Source of the DNA: Maribacter orientalis
Lineage (GTDB): Bacteria; Bacteroidota; Bacteroidia; Flavobacteriales; Flavobacteriaceae
Assembly (NCBI RefSeq): GCF_900109345.1
Contig: NZ_FNZN01000002.1
Location: 248,001-312,000, forward strand
Length of the DNA: 64,000 nucleotides
Direction of reading: 5' to 3'
Position 1 is the first letter of the stretch; every line of letters begins with the position of its first letter. The translations under genes and the position numbers were made by a program. Below the pieces are notes generated by a model that was not told the origin of the DNA, made no database searches, and was given only the letters and a program-made list of their open reading frames with translations. This document shows, piece by piece, positions 35,025 through 45,021 of this stretch.

Positions 35025-36677
35025 CTATTTAGCAAAATAGACATAAATTCCTATTACTATACAGCAAATCAATATTCCAACTTGATTCACATACTTATAA
35101 GGAGTAATCGAAACTTGATTTGTATACTCCAACACAAATGGTTCTTTACGTGGCCTAATCGCACCAATAATTAGCATAATTATAATGTTTGTTACGAATA
35201 ATATGGCCATAATATGTAAATAATGAGGATATGCCTCAGCCTCTATTAATTTAAGTTGAGCTGGATCAGTAATTCCCGATACATTAGCTTGGGCAAGTGC
35301 CTCATCCACAAATTTATTCTTAAGCCAAAATTGACTGATTATATATAGTACTGACCCTGATAAAATTCCGATTTTTGCTGCAATAGCTGGTACTCTTTTT
35401 GTCAAGTACCCAACAACTATAATTGTAAATATTGGAATACTGTATATACCATTTATTTCCTGTAAGTAATTAAACAAACTACCTGCATTAGCAATTAATG
35501 GAGCTATAAACATAGCGGCTAATGCCAAACAGATACCGAAAATTTTTCCATATTTCACTACGGTAGATTCCGATGCTTGTTTATTTATATGTTGCTTGTA
35601 TATATCTATACCAAATAGCGTTACAGAACTATTTAAAACACTATTAAATGAACTTAAAATAGCCCCGAATAAAACGGCAGCAAAAAATCCTACTAATGGT
35701 TTAGGTAATACCGCTCGCACCAATTCTGGATAAGCCAAATCACTTGTATCTAAATTACCATCAAAATAATGGTAGGCAATCATACCTGGTAAAACCAAAA
35801 TTAAAGGACCCAATATTTTCAAAAATGAAGCCAAGAGTAAACCTTTTTGACCTTCAGCTAAATTTTTAGCCCCCAAAGCTCTTTGTATTATTTGTTGATT
35901 GGTTCCCCAATAAAAAAGTTGAACCAACATCATACCCGTGAAAATGGTGCTGAAAGGAACTTCTTGACCAGCGTTACCAGTAGAATCGAATCGTTCTGGA
36001 TTAGTATTCACTAAAGTTTCAAGTCCGGTAAAAACGCTACCATCACCAATAGCCATTAATCCGAATATTGGAATTAACAATCCACCTATTAACAAACCTA
36101 TTGCATTAATAGAATCAGATACTGCAACAGCTTTTAAACCTCCAAAAACAGCATAAATAGAACCTATGATTCCAATTCCCCAAATACAAATAACCAACGC
36201 AGTACTATCAGAAACACCTAACAGCGTCGGCACATCGAACATACCACTTATAGCTACTGAACCAGAGTACAAAATAACCGGGAGTAAAACCACGACGTAA
36301 CCCGTAAGAAATAATCCGGAAGTAAGCGTTTTTGTGGCTACATCGAATCTTTTTGCCAAAAACTGGGGCACTGTGGTAAGACCACCTTTAAGATATCTCG
36401 GCAATAAGAATATTGCAGCGACGATTATTGCTATTGCGGCCAAGGTTTCCCAGGCCATAACTGATAATCCGTCTGTATATGCGCTACCATTTAGACCAAC
36501 AATTTGCTCTGTAGATAAATTCGTAAGCAACAATGACCCAGCGATAACCCCGGCCGTTAAACTTCTTCCTCCTAGAAAATAGCCATCGGATGTTTGTTCA
36601 TCGGTACTTCTTGTTGCAAAATATGAAATAACAGCTACTAAAACTGTAAAGCCTATAAAAGATAAAATCCCTATCAT
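35025..36677 (-). CDS. Sodium:solute symporter (SSS/SGLT family)
   Basis: 550 residues, about 14 membrane helices. The N-terminus with SDGYFLGGRSLTAGVIAGSLL and the following NLSTEQIVGLNGSAY resemble SGLT-type sugar symporters, and the GGLKAVAVSDSINAIGLLIGG block is a family hallmark. It imports a solute with Na+. It is convergent to susD across a region with two terminators, so it has its own promoter. The neighbouring glucan operon lacks an inner-membrane transporter, and a weak LacI-like site lies upstream of this gene; it may carry maltose or glucose (inference). Confidence 0.88.
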   Translation of the reverse strand: MIGILSFIGFTVLVAVISYFATRSTDEQTSDGYFLGGRSLTAGVIAGSLLLTNLSTEQIVGLNGSAYTDGLSVMAWETLAAIAIIVAAIFLLPRYLKGGLTTVPQFLAKRFDVATKTLTSGLFLTGYVVVLLPVILYSGSVAISGMFDVPTLLGVSDSTALVICIWGIGIIGSIYAVFGGLKAVAVSDSINAIGLLIGGLLIPIFGLMAIGDGSVFTGLETLVNTNPERFDSTGNAGQEVPFSTIFTGMMLVQLFYWGTNQQIIQRALGAKNLAEGQKGLLLASFLKILGPLILVLPGMIAYHYFDGNLDTSDLAYPELVRAVLPKPLVGFFAAVLFGAILSSFNSVLNSSVTLFGIDIYKQHINKQASESTVVKYGKIFGICLALAAMFIAPLIANAGSLFNYLQEINGIYSIPIFTIIVVGYLTKRVPAIAAKIGILSGSVLYIISQFWLKNKFVDEALAQANVSGITDPAQLKLIEAEAYPHYLHIMAILFVTNIIIMLIIGAIRPRKEPFVLEYTNQVSITPYKYVNQVGILICCIVIGIYVYFAK

Positions 36678-37066
36678 ATGGTCTGTTGTTGGTTAATTAG
36701 TCAAGCCTAAATATATTGGATTATTTTCATTACTTCTAAATTCAGGCTATGAAAAACTGATTATTCACAATATTCCACAAAATCTATAACGTTTTCGACA
36801 AATATTAACATCGACTTATGTAAATAAAGCCTAGCAAATAATAGGTATTTGGCTATCTTGCAATCTAATTTTTAAGATACTGTTTTAGGGGTGATTCATT
36901 CAACTTAGATAGTTTATAAAATTTTTAAGGAATCAAAGATATAGAGCACTTTTTGTGATGATTGTCGAAATATCCTAAAAGCATGATTGCTCTAAATATT
37001 CTTTTGTCAATGTACCATTTCCTAATTCACGATGAAATCGAATTGTTATTTCAAAAATATTTAAGA
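36678..37066. promoter_or_regulatory. Divergent intergenic region with a LacI-like half-palindrome at 36783-36798
   Basis: TCTATAACGTTTTCGA has a CG centre and a right half like that of the operator at 29650 (GTTTTCG); six of eight pairs are symmetric. The in-frame TTG at 36962, the far start of the downstream gene, precedes its signal peptide by 35 codons and is not counted as coding. No other features are visible. Confidence 0.35.
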
Positions 37067-40000
37067 ATGAAATCGAATTTACTTAGGCTAGCCTATTTTA
37101 GCTTACTTTTTTCACTTTTGTACTCTTGTCACTCTAAAAAAGATTCTAGCGAATCAATTGAAAAGTCAGAACCAACTTTGTTTACCCTTTTACCTTCAGA
37201 AGAGACTGGTATTAACTTTATAAACAAGGTTCAAAATTCAAAAGAATTTAACATTTTCAAATACAGAAATTTTTATAATGGTGGTGGTGTTGCCATCGGC
37301 GATATTAACAATGATGGACTTTCTGATGTTTTTCTTACCGGAAATATGGAACCGAATAAATTGTATCTAAATAAAGGGGGTTTAAAATTTGAAGATATTT
37401 CTGAAGCTGCCGGAATTGCGGGAAACAAACCTTGGTCTACCGGTGTGGTTATGGCAGATATTAATAATGACGGGCTACTAGACATTTATGTAAGCAATGC
37501 TGGGAACATGGAAGGCAATAACCATGACAATGACCTTTTCATTAATAATGGAAATGGAACTTTTACCGAGCGTGCGCATGAATTTAATTTGGCGGAAACA
37601 GGATTTTCTACACATGCCTCTTTCTTTGATTATGACAAGGATGGTGACTTAGATGCTTACATTCTAAACAACAGTAATATTCCCGTAAGTAGTCTTGGGT
37701 ATGCTGAACAACGTGACGTTAGGGCTCAAGATTGGGAAGGTGTACCAAAAATTTTTAGAGGTGTTGGCGACATGTTATTAAGAAACGATAACGGTAAGTT
37801 CGTAGATGTAAGCGAAAAAGCAGGTATTTATGGGAGTCTAATTGGCTTTGGTCTCGGTGTTATGGTCATTGATATCAATAACGATTTATATCCAGATATT
37901 TACGTATCCAATGACTTTTATGAAAGGGATTATTTATACATCAATAACCAAGATGGTACTTTTAGCGAGGAAATTCAAAAATGGACAAATCATCTTAGTT
38001 TGTCGGCTATGGGTGTTGATATGGCTGATATTAACAATGACGGCTTAACCGACATATTCATTACCGACATGCTTCCTGAACCTGACCAACGCGTAAAATC
38101 AGTTATGGAGTTCGAAGGCTACAATGTCTTCAAATTAAAGCAAAGTAAAGACTTTCACCAGCAGTATATTCAAAACACTTTACAACTAAATAACGGCAAT
38201 GGTTCATTTTCTGAAATCGCATATTATAGCGGTGTTGAAGCAACCGATTGGAGTTGGTCTGGGTTGTTATTCGATATGGATAATGATGGCTTAAAAGATA
38301 TTTATATTACAAACGGCATTAACCATGATTTAACCGATTTGGATTTTGTAGATTTCTTTGCCAATGAGATAATTCAGAAAATGGCTTTAACAGGAAGAAA
38401 GGAATCTATAGATTCTATCATCAATAAAATGCCTGTAACTCCTTTACCCAATTATGCTTATCGAAATAATGGAGATATCACTTTTAGCAACTATAATAAA
38501 CAATGGGGTTTCGAAATTCCGAGTCGTTCTAATGGATCTGCCTATGGAGATTTAGATAATGACGGAGATTTAGATTTAGTGGTCAATAACGTAAACATGG
38601 AAACATTCGTTTACAGAAATAATTCGGAAACCGAATCTAGCAATAATTATATCAAATTAAAATTTGAAGGTTCTGATGGGAATAGATTTGGAATAGGTAC
38701 CATAGCGCGTTTATATTACCCTAACAACATTATCGACCAAACTTTAATGCCTTCAAGAGGTTTTCAGTCTTCTGTAGATTACCCGATGACCATTGGTCTT
38801 GGAGCGACTACGACTTTAGATTCCATTAGAATTATATGGCCAAACGATGCAACGGTAAAGCTTACAAATGTAAAAGCAAATCAATCGATAACCTTCGTTC
38901 AAAATGAAGCTGAAGAAATCTACAAGACTAAAAAAGAAAACAAACCCACTATCTTAAATCAAATAGAAAATAACACCTTGTTGACCCACAAGGAAAACAA
39001 TTATATGGATTTTGATAATGAAGGATTAATTTCTAGATCATTAGCGGAAGAAGGACCGGGTTTAACTGTAGGCGATGTAAATGGTGATGGCAATGATGAC
39101 ATTTTTATTGGTGGTGGCAAAGAACAATCTGGCGCTTTGTATTTGCATTCTGGCGACGGCACGTTATCAAAACCTATAATAAAATATTTCGAAACAGAAG
39201 CTCCACTTGAAGATACCGCTGCATCATTTTTTGATTCGGATAATGATGGAGACTTAGATCTTATGGTAGGTACTGGCGGCAATGAAATAGGCATGCAAGG
39301 CACTTATGGCATTCGTCTATATCTTAATGACGGTAAAGGAAATTTTACTTTAAGCACCAATAAATTACCCACAACTAATAAAAATGTTGCCGTTATAGCG
39401 CCTTCAGATTTTGATGACGATGGCGACATCGATGTTTTTGTAGGTTCAAGAAGTGTAGTTGGCACTTATGGTATAAATCCTGACCATTTATTTCTACTTA
39501 ATAACGGAGATGGCACCTTCACCAATGTTACTGAACGCTCAGCATACGACCTAAAGGATGCCGGAATGGTTACTGACGCCAAATGGCTAGATATGGATGG
39601 TGATGGCAAAAAAGATTTAGTCACGGTATCCGATTGGGGCAGCCCTAAAATCTATAAGAATTCTGGTAGAAGACTTAGCGACTCCAAGAGTTCTCTCGAT
39701 AGCCTTAATGGTTGGTGGGGAGCTGTCGAAGGATACGATTTAGATAACGACGGTGATCAAGATTTAATACTAGGTAACATGGGAAGTAATCTACATTACA
39801 AACCTGCACCTGGCCAACCAATGAAAATGTGGGTAAATGATTTTGATAACGATGGTACTATAGAACAGATAACCACACAAAATTATAATAATGGTGATTA
39901 TCCTTTACACCAAAAAAAGGAGTTGACCTCTCAAATATTGGCCTTAAAGAAAAAGAATATAAAGGCTTCAGAATATGCAAAAAAAACCATTGATGAACTC

Positions 40001-40423
40001 TTTCCTAAAAATATTATAGAAAATACAATACAAAAACAGGCTAGTATCTCAGAATCAGTAATTGCTATTAATGATGGCAATGGTAATTTTACTATTAAAA
40101 TTTTACCACCGCAAGTTCAATTCTCTTGTATCTGCGGTATTCAATGTATAGATGTTAACAAAGATGGTAATCTTGACTTGGTAATGGCTGGCAATAATTT
40201 TGAATTTAAACCGCAATACTCAAGGTTAGATGCAAACTACGGAAATGTTTTACTTGGCGATGGCAAACTTGGGTTTGAATGGCAAAACTATTCAGATAGT
40301 GGCTTCTTCATTCGAAACGAAGTAAAACACATCGAAGTAATTAAGGATAAAAAGGGAAATCAATTTATCATTGCAGCAATCAATAATGACACTCCAAAAC
40401 TTTATCGATTAAATGAAAAATAA
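37067..40423 (+). CDS. ASPIC/VCBS (CRTAC1-like) repeat lipoprotein, first copy
   Basis: About 1118 residues from the ATG at 37067, which opens a lipoprotein signal ending LLYSC. Many FG-GAP/VCBS repeats with calcium-binding cores such as DINNDGLSD, DYDKDGDLD and DVNGDGNDD suggest a beta-propeller. A UnbV/ASPIC domain lies in the middle (NRFGIGTIARLYYP ... IRIIWPNDA), and a second propeller follows. Probably anchored at the outer membrane, binding glycans or proteins. The next gene is a paralogue overlapping it by 11 bases. Function is unproven for the family; no enzyme motif is visible. Confidence 0.88.
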   Translation: MKSNLLRLAYFSLLFSLLYSCHSKKDSSESIEKSEPTLFTLLPSEETGINFINKVQNSKEFNIFKYRNFYNGGGVAIGDINNDGLSDVFLTGNMEPNKLYLNKGGLKFEDISEAAGIAGNKPWSTGVVMADINNDGLLDIYVSNAGNMEGNNHDNDLFINNGNGTFTERAHEFNLAETGFSTHASFFDYDKDGDLDAYILNNSNIPVSSLGYAEQRDVRAQDWEGVPKIFRGVGDMLLRNDNGKFVDVSEKAGIYGSLIGFGLGVMVIDINNDLYPDIYVSNDFYERDYLYINNQDGTFSEEIQKWTNHLSLSAMGVDMADINNDGLTDIFITDMLPEPDQRVKSVMEFEGYNVFKLKQSKDFHQQYIQNTLQLNNGNGSFSEIAYYSGVEATDWSWSGLLFDMDNDGLKDIYITNGINHDLTDLDFVDFFANEIIQKMALTGRKESIDSIINKMPVTPLPNYAYRNNGDITFSNYNKQWGFEIPSRSNGSAYGDLDNDGDLDLVVNNVNMETFVYRNNSETESSNNYIKLKFEGSDGNRFGIGTIARLYYPNNIIDQTLMPSRGFQSSVDYPMTIGLGATTTLDSIRIIWPNDATVKLTNVKANQSITFVQNEAEEIYKTKKENKPTILNQIENNTLLTHKENNYMDFDNEGLISRSLAEEGPGLTVGDVNGDGNDDIFIGGGKEQSGALYLHSGDGTLSKPIIKYFETEAPLEDTAASFFDSDNDGDLDLMVGTGGNEIGMQGTYGIRLYLNDGKGNFTLSTNKLPTTNKNVAVIAPSDFDDDGDIDVFVGSRSVVGTYGINPDHLFLLNNGDGTFTNVTERSAYDLKDAGMVTDAKWLDMDGDGKKDLVTVSDWGSPKIYKNSGRRLSDSKSSLDSLNGWWGAVEGYDLDNDGDQDLILGNMGSNLHYKPAPGQPMKMWVNDFDNDGTIEQITTQNYNNGDYPLHQKKELTSQILALKKKNIKASEYAKKTIDELFPKNIIENTIQKQASISESVIAINDGNGNFTIKILPPQVQFSCICGIQCIDVNKDGNLDLVMAGNNFEFKPQYSRLDANYGNVLLGDGKLGFEWQNYSDSGFFIRNEVKHIEVIKDKKGNQFIIAAINNDTPKLYRLNEK

Positions 40424-43400
40424 CATTTTTATTCTTTGTTTATTGGTCTTTGCAATTGGTTGCAAGGAAAATTCGGGTGAGCTTTTTATAAAACACTCCC
40501 CAAGTGATACTGGCATTAGCTTCGAAAATACCCTTACCGAATCTAAAGACCTTAGTATTTTAGACTACTTATACTTTTATAATGGTGGTGGTGTCGCCAT
40601 TGGTGACATTAATAACGATAGCTTGCCAGACATTTACTTTTCAGGAAATCAAGTAAAAAACAAATTATACCTCAACAAAGGAAATCTCAAGTTTGAAGAT
40701 ATATCTATTAAAGCTGGTGTTGAAGGAAATAGCTCGTGGAACACAGGTACTATAATGGGTGACGTAAACGGAGATGGTCTTTTAGATATTTATGTTTGTG
40801 CCGTGGTAGGTCTAAACGGGTTTAATGGCCACAATGAACTTTTTATAAATCAAGGTAATGCCACTTTTAAAGAAAGTTCTGCCGAATACGGCTTAGATTA
40901 TGAATCGTATAGTTCATCGGCAGCATTCTTAGATTATGATTTAGATGGTGATCTAGATATGTATTTACTTAATCATGCTGTACATACCCAAGACTCTTAT
41001 GGCAACGCAGAAGTTCGCTTCAAAAGAAGCTATGAAACCGGCGACAAATTACTTCGTAATGATAATGGGCAATTTACCGATGTAAGTGAAGAAGCTGGCA
41101 TCTATGGTGGCATCAATGGTTATGGTCTAGGTATTGCTGTTTCAGATTTTAACCAAGATGGATTTCCAGATTTATACATTGGCAATGATTTTCATGAAGA
41201 TGATTATTATTATCTAAATAATGGCGATGGTACATTTAAAGAAAGTTTGAAACAATATTTCGGACATACCTCAAGATTTTCAATGGGTAGTGATGTGGCA
41301 GATATTAATCATGATGGTCTACCTGATTTAATTTCATTGGATATGTTGGCACAAGACGAAATGGTCTTAAAAACTTCTGAAGGTGATGATGATGTTCAAA
41401 TTCAAAAATTAAAAACACAAACCTTTGGCTATCATAATCAGTATACCAGAAACATGCTATATGTAAACCAACCCAATGGCATGTTTTTAGAAACTGCTTT
41501 GCTTAGTGGCATAGCCGCTACAGATTGGAGTTGGAGCGCATTATTTGGCGATTACAATCAAGATGGCGAGCAGGATCTTTACATTAGCAACGGTATTCCA
41601 AAACGCCCGAACGACCTTGATTACATCAATTATGTATCGAACGATAATATCAAACAAAAAATAAATAGTACAAATCTTGTAGACCAAAAGGCATTGGCCA
41701 TGATGCCATCGGGCTTTGTAGGCAATAAAATTTTCAAAGGCACTAAGAATCTTAAGTTTATCGATGAGTCGAAAACTTGGATTGCTCAAGATACTGTAAT
41801 CTCTGGCGCAACAGCCTATGGAGATTTAGATAATGACGGTGACTTAGATATCGTGACCAATAATCTATTTAGCCCAGCAATCATACAAGAGAATACCACT
41901 AATAGCACTCGTAATTGGTTAAAAATAAAACTGAACTTTAAAAAAGAAAATAAATTCGGAATCGGCACCAAAATTTTCTCCTTTGCAAATGGTATTCAAC
42001 AGTTCAAAGAGATGTATACTGTACGTGGTTTTCAAGCTTCTTCAGAACCTATTATACATTTTGGTTACGGGAACCTTAATACCGTTGATTCCTTAAAAAT
42101 AATTTGGCCAGACAAAAGCTTTCAAATACTTAAGAACATAACCACTAACCAAACTCTTTTTATTAAACCAGAGCTAGCAAAACCGTTTGACTATAATAGC
42201 TTACACCTAAAACAAAAGCCTCTTTTTGAAAAAGAACCAAATAATCTTGGAATAAATTATGAGCACATAGAAGATGCCTACAGCGATTATCTACGCCAAA
42301 AGCTTATACCTTATCAAATGTCAGACAGAGGACCTGCCGTTAGCGTTGGCGACTTAAATGAAGATGGCAAGGAAGATGTCTTTTTTGGAGGCTCTAAATA
42401 CATTCCTTCTAAGATTTTTATTCAAGGTGATTCAAGTTTTCAATTAAAAATTTTTCCAGAAATTCAGAACGATAGTATAAAGGAAGATATCACATCGATT
42501 ATTGGTGATTTTAATTCTGATGGCAAAAATGATTTGATAGTTGGCACGGGTGGCGCTGATTTTTTCAATGAAATGAAACCTTTAACCGACTCTTACTACT
42601 CAGCAAGCGAGAGCACTTTCATTAAAAAAGAATTTCCTGAATTATTTGAAAATGCATCTGTACTTCTCAAATTAGATTATGATCATGACAATGATTTAGA
42701 TATATTAATTTGTAATCAATCTATTAGTGCAGATTATGGCAATAAACCAAACAGCTATTTATTAGAAAATAAAAACGGAGACTTTACCATAGCGAACAAT
42801 CCCTTTGAAAACTTGGGAATGATTACAGATGCAGTTGTTACAGATTTTAATAATGATGGCTGGGAAGACCTTTTATTTGTGGGTGAATGGATGTCTCCAC
42901 TATTTTTTCAGAACAACAAGGGAGTATTTACTGAAGTACATCTGTTAGAAAATGATAAGGCAAACGGATTATGGCAAGCTGTTACCAGTTTCGATATCGA
43001 TGCTGATGGTGACCAGGATTATTTGTTAGGTAACTGGGGATTGAATACGAAATTTTCAGCATCTTCAGAACATCCTATGAAAATGTATTATGGTGACCTT
43101 GATAAAAATGGAGCTACCGAAACCATCGTCAGCACATATAAAGATGGTAAAAATTATCCGATTGACGGACTAAGAGAGCTATCGAGTCAGTTGGTTTCAC
43201 TTCGTAAAAAATTCACTAATTACACTTCTTTTGCCGGAAAATCAATGGAAGAAATTTTAGGTGAAGATGTGTTACCTAATGCAAAAATTCAAGAAGTACA
43301 TACCTTAAGTTCTGGATATTTGAGAAATGATAATGGTAAATTTTCCTTTATTCCTTTTAATTTCGAATTGCAGTTAGCTCCTATTATGTCCTTTTTAGAA

Positions 43401-43664
43401 TTTGATTTTGATGGTGATACTAAAACTGAAGTTTTAGCCGCTGGAAACTATTTTGGAGTAAAACCTTACCACGGTCGTTTTGATTCTTTCCCTGGAGCTT
43501 TGATAAATGATGTCAACAATATTACCTTAGCCAATCGAATTGGTCTTGACCTTATGGGTAAATCAATCAGAAATATTAATATTATACAATCAAACAACAA
43601 TAATTACTTACTGCTAACATTCAACAATGAAGCGGCACAAGTATATAAAATACTAAAACAATAG
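40413..43664 (+). CDS. ASPIC/VCBS (CRTAC1-like) repeat lipoprotein, second copy
   Basis: 1083 residues with lipobox VFAIGC and the same order of domains as its upstream neighbour: FG-GAP repeats (DINNDSLPD, DYDLDGDLD, DFNQDGFPD), ASPIC block (FGIGTKIFSFANG ... LKIIWPDK) and a second propeller. The two share many motifs, such as NGGGVAIGD and ATDWSWS, but diverge in most loops, so the duplication is old. The start overlaps the first copy's stop by 11 bases, pointing to translational coupling and joint function. Confidence 0.88.
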   Translation: MKNNIFILCLLVFAIGCKENSGELFIKHSPSDTGISFENTLTESKDLSILDYLYFYNGGGVAIGDINNDSLPDIYFSGNQVKNKLYLNKGNLKFEDISIKAGVEGNSSWNTGTIMGDVNGDGLLDIYVCAVVGLNGFNGHNELFINQGNATFKESSAEYGLDYESYSSSAAFLDYDLDGDLDMYLLNHAVHTQDSYGNAEVRFKRSYETGDKLLRNDNGQFTDVSEEAGIYGGINGYGLGIAVSDFNQDGFPDLYIGNDFHEDDYYYLNNGDGTFKESLKQYFGHTSRFSMGSDVADINHDGLPDLISLDMLAQDEMVLKTSEGDDDVQIQKLKTQTFGYHNQYTRNMLYVNQPNGMFLETALLSGIAATDWSWSALFGDYNQDGEQDLYISNGIPKRPNDLDYINYVSNDNIKQKINSTNLVDQKALAMMPSGFVGNKIFKGTKNLKFIDESKTWIAQDTVISGATAYGDLDNDGDLDIVTNNLFSPAIIQENTTNSTRNWLKIKLNFKKENKFGIGTKIFSFANGIQQFKEMYTVRGFQASSEPIIHFGYGNLNTVDSLKIIWPDKSFQILKNITTNQTLFIKPELAKPFDYNSLHLKQKPLFEKEPNNLGINYEHIEDAYSDYLRQKLIPYQMSDRGPAVSVGDLNEDGKEDVFFGGSKYIPSKIFIQGDSSFQLKIFPEIQNDSIKEDITSIIGDFNSDGKNDLIVGTGGADFFNEMKPLTDSYYSASESTFIKKEFPELFENASVLLKLDYDHDNDLDILICNQSISADYGNKPNSYLLENKNGDFTIANNPFENLGMITDAVVTDFNNDGWEDLLFVGEWMSPLFFQNNKGVFTEVHLLENDKANGLWQAVTSFDIDADGDQDYLLGNWGLNTKFSASSEHPMKMYYGDLDKNGATETIVSTYKDGKNYPIDGLRELSSQLVSLRKKFTNYTSFAGKSMEEILGEDVLPNAKIQEVHTLSSGYLRNDNGKFSFIPFNFELQLAPIMSFLEFDFDGDTKTEVLAAGNYFGVKPYHGRFDSFPGALINDVNNITLANRIGLDLMGKSIRNINIIQSNNNNYLLLTFNNEAAQVYKILKQ

Positions 43665-43668
43665 ACGT

Positions 43669-45015
43669 ATGAAAAGGTATATTACATTATTAATGGCCGG
43701 CCTTATTCTTGCGAGTTGCGCTAAGAAAGAAGAGCCTATTATAATATCTCCGGAAGAATTGCACAACTCTATCGATAAGATAGTAGAAATAATGATTCAT
43801 GATATATTCTCGCCCCCTGTGGCTAGTAGAATATTCGCTTACCCCAATATTGCTGCCTATGAAATAATAGCACAGGTGAACCCTGATTATCAAACGTTAT
43901 CCGGTCAAATTACAGACTTGAAACCGATTCCTAAAATGGATTCTATCTCAGGAATAAATCCTCAACTGTCGGCTTTAATTGCACATATGAATATAAGTCG
44001 TCAATTGATTTTCTCAGAAGATAAATTCGATGTTTTGCAAGACAGTTTATTCAATGTATGGAAAACTAAAAATGAAACTGAATTCGAAGCTTCTAAAGCT
44101 TATGGATTAAAAGTCGCAGAACATATTAAAGGATGGATGAGCAAGGATAATTATAGCCAAACCCGTACCATGCCAAAGTTTACGGTAAACACGGATGAAG
44201 CTTCTAGATGGCAACCCACACCACCTGCATACATGGATGGTATTGAACCACATTGGAGCAAAATTCGACCATTTGTATTAGATTCTGCCTCACAATTTAA
44301 ACCTGTACCTCCGCCACCTTTTTCATTAGAAAAAGATTCAGACTTCTATAAAGAACTGCTAGAGGTTTATAATATTAGCAACAAAATTACGGCGATTGGA
44401 GATGCGTCTGATGAAGTGGCCATTGCCAAATTTTGGGATTGCAACCCGTATGTATCTGTTACTCGGGGACACTTAATGTTCGCTACCAAAAAAATAACTC
44501 CAGGTGCGCATTGGATTGGTATTACCAAAATTGCCTGTAGAAGTACAGACAGCAATTTCGACGATACCGTTTTTGCATATACCAAAACGTCATTGGCAAT
44601 CGCAGATGCATTTATTAGTTGCTGGGATGAAAAGTATAGAAGTAATTTAATTAGACCTGAAACTTTAATAAATCAACATATTGACGAAAATTGGAAGCCT
44701 ATTCTTCAAACACCACCATTTCCTGAATACACTAGTGGACATAGCGTAGTATCAGGAGCCGCTGCTACTGCCCTAACCAGTATTTTTGGTGAAAATTTTA
44801 GTTTTATTGATGATACAGAAACACCATACGGCCTGCCCATTAGAAAGTATACTTCATTTAATACAGCAGCAGATGAAGCAGCCATTAGCAGAATGTACGG
44901 TGGTATTCACTATAGAGCAGCAGTTGAAGTTGGAGTTGGTCAAGGGAGGCAAATAGGCGCTCTATTGAACTCTAAAATTAAAATGAAGAACAACTCCAAT
45001 ATCGCACAGAATTAA
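43669..45015 (+). CDS. Vanadium-dependent haloperoxidase-family (PAP2) lipoprotein
   Basis: 448 residues, lipobox LILASC. The vanadate/phosphate-site motif is complete: Lys322-x6-Arg329-Pro in KYRSNLIRP, TSGH with His358, and SRMYGGIH with Arg408 and His414, matching K-x6-RP ... (P)SGH ... SR-x5-H. The N-terminal helical region is that of the bacterial haloperoxidase branch rather than small PAP2 phosphatases. It would sit in the periplasm or outer membrane and oxidise halides with peroxide, or be a phosphatase; the two activities share this site. It starts four bases after the second VCBS gene, so the three are one operon. Confidence 0.85.
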   Translation: MKRYITLLMAGLILASCAKKEEPIIISPEELHNSIDKIVEIMIHDIFSPPVASRIFAYPNIAAYEIIAQVNPDYQTLSGQITDLKPIPKMDSISGINPQLSALIAHMNISRQLIFSEDKFDVLQDSLFNVWKTKNETEFEASKAYGLKVAEHIKGWMSKDNYSQTRTMPKFTVNTDEASRWQPTPPAYMDGIEPHWSKIRPFVLDSASQFKPVPPPPFSLEKDSDFYKELLEVYNISNKITAIGDASDEVAIAKFWDCNPYVSVTRGHLMFATKKITPGAHWIGITKIACRSTDSNFDDTVFAYTKTSLAIADAFISCWDEKYRSNLIRPETLINQHIDENWKPILQTPPFPEYTSGHSVVSGAAATALTSIFGENFSFIDDTETPYGLPIRKYTSFNTAADEAAISRMYGGIHYRAAVEVGVGQGRQIGALLNSKIKMKNNSNIAQN

Positions 45016-45021
45016 ATAAAT

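Noticed and set aside
36962-37066. TTG start adding 35 residues to the first VCBS lipoprotein
   Set aside because: The added part has no signal or family resemblance, while ATG 37067 opens a clean lipoprotein signal ending LLYSC.
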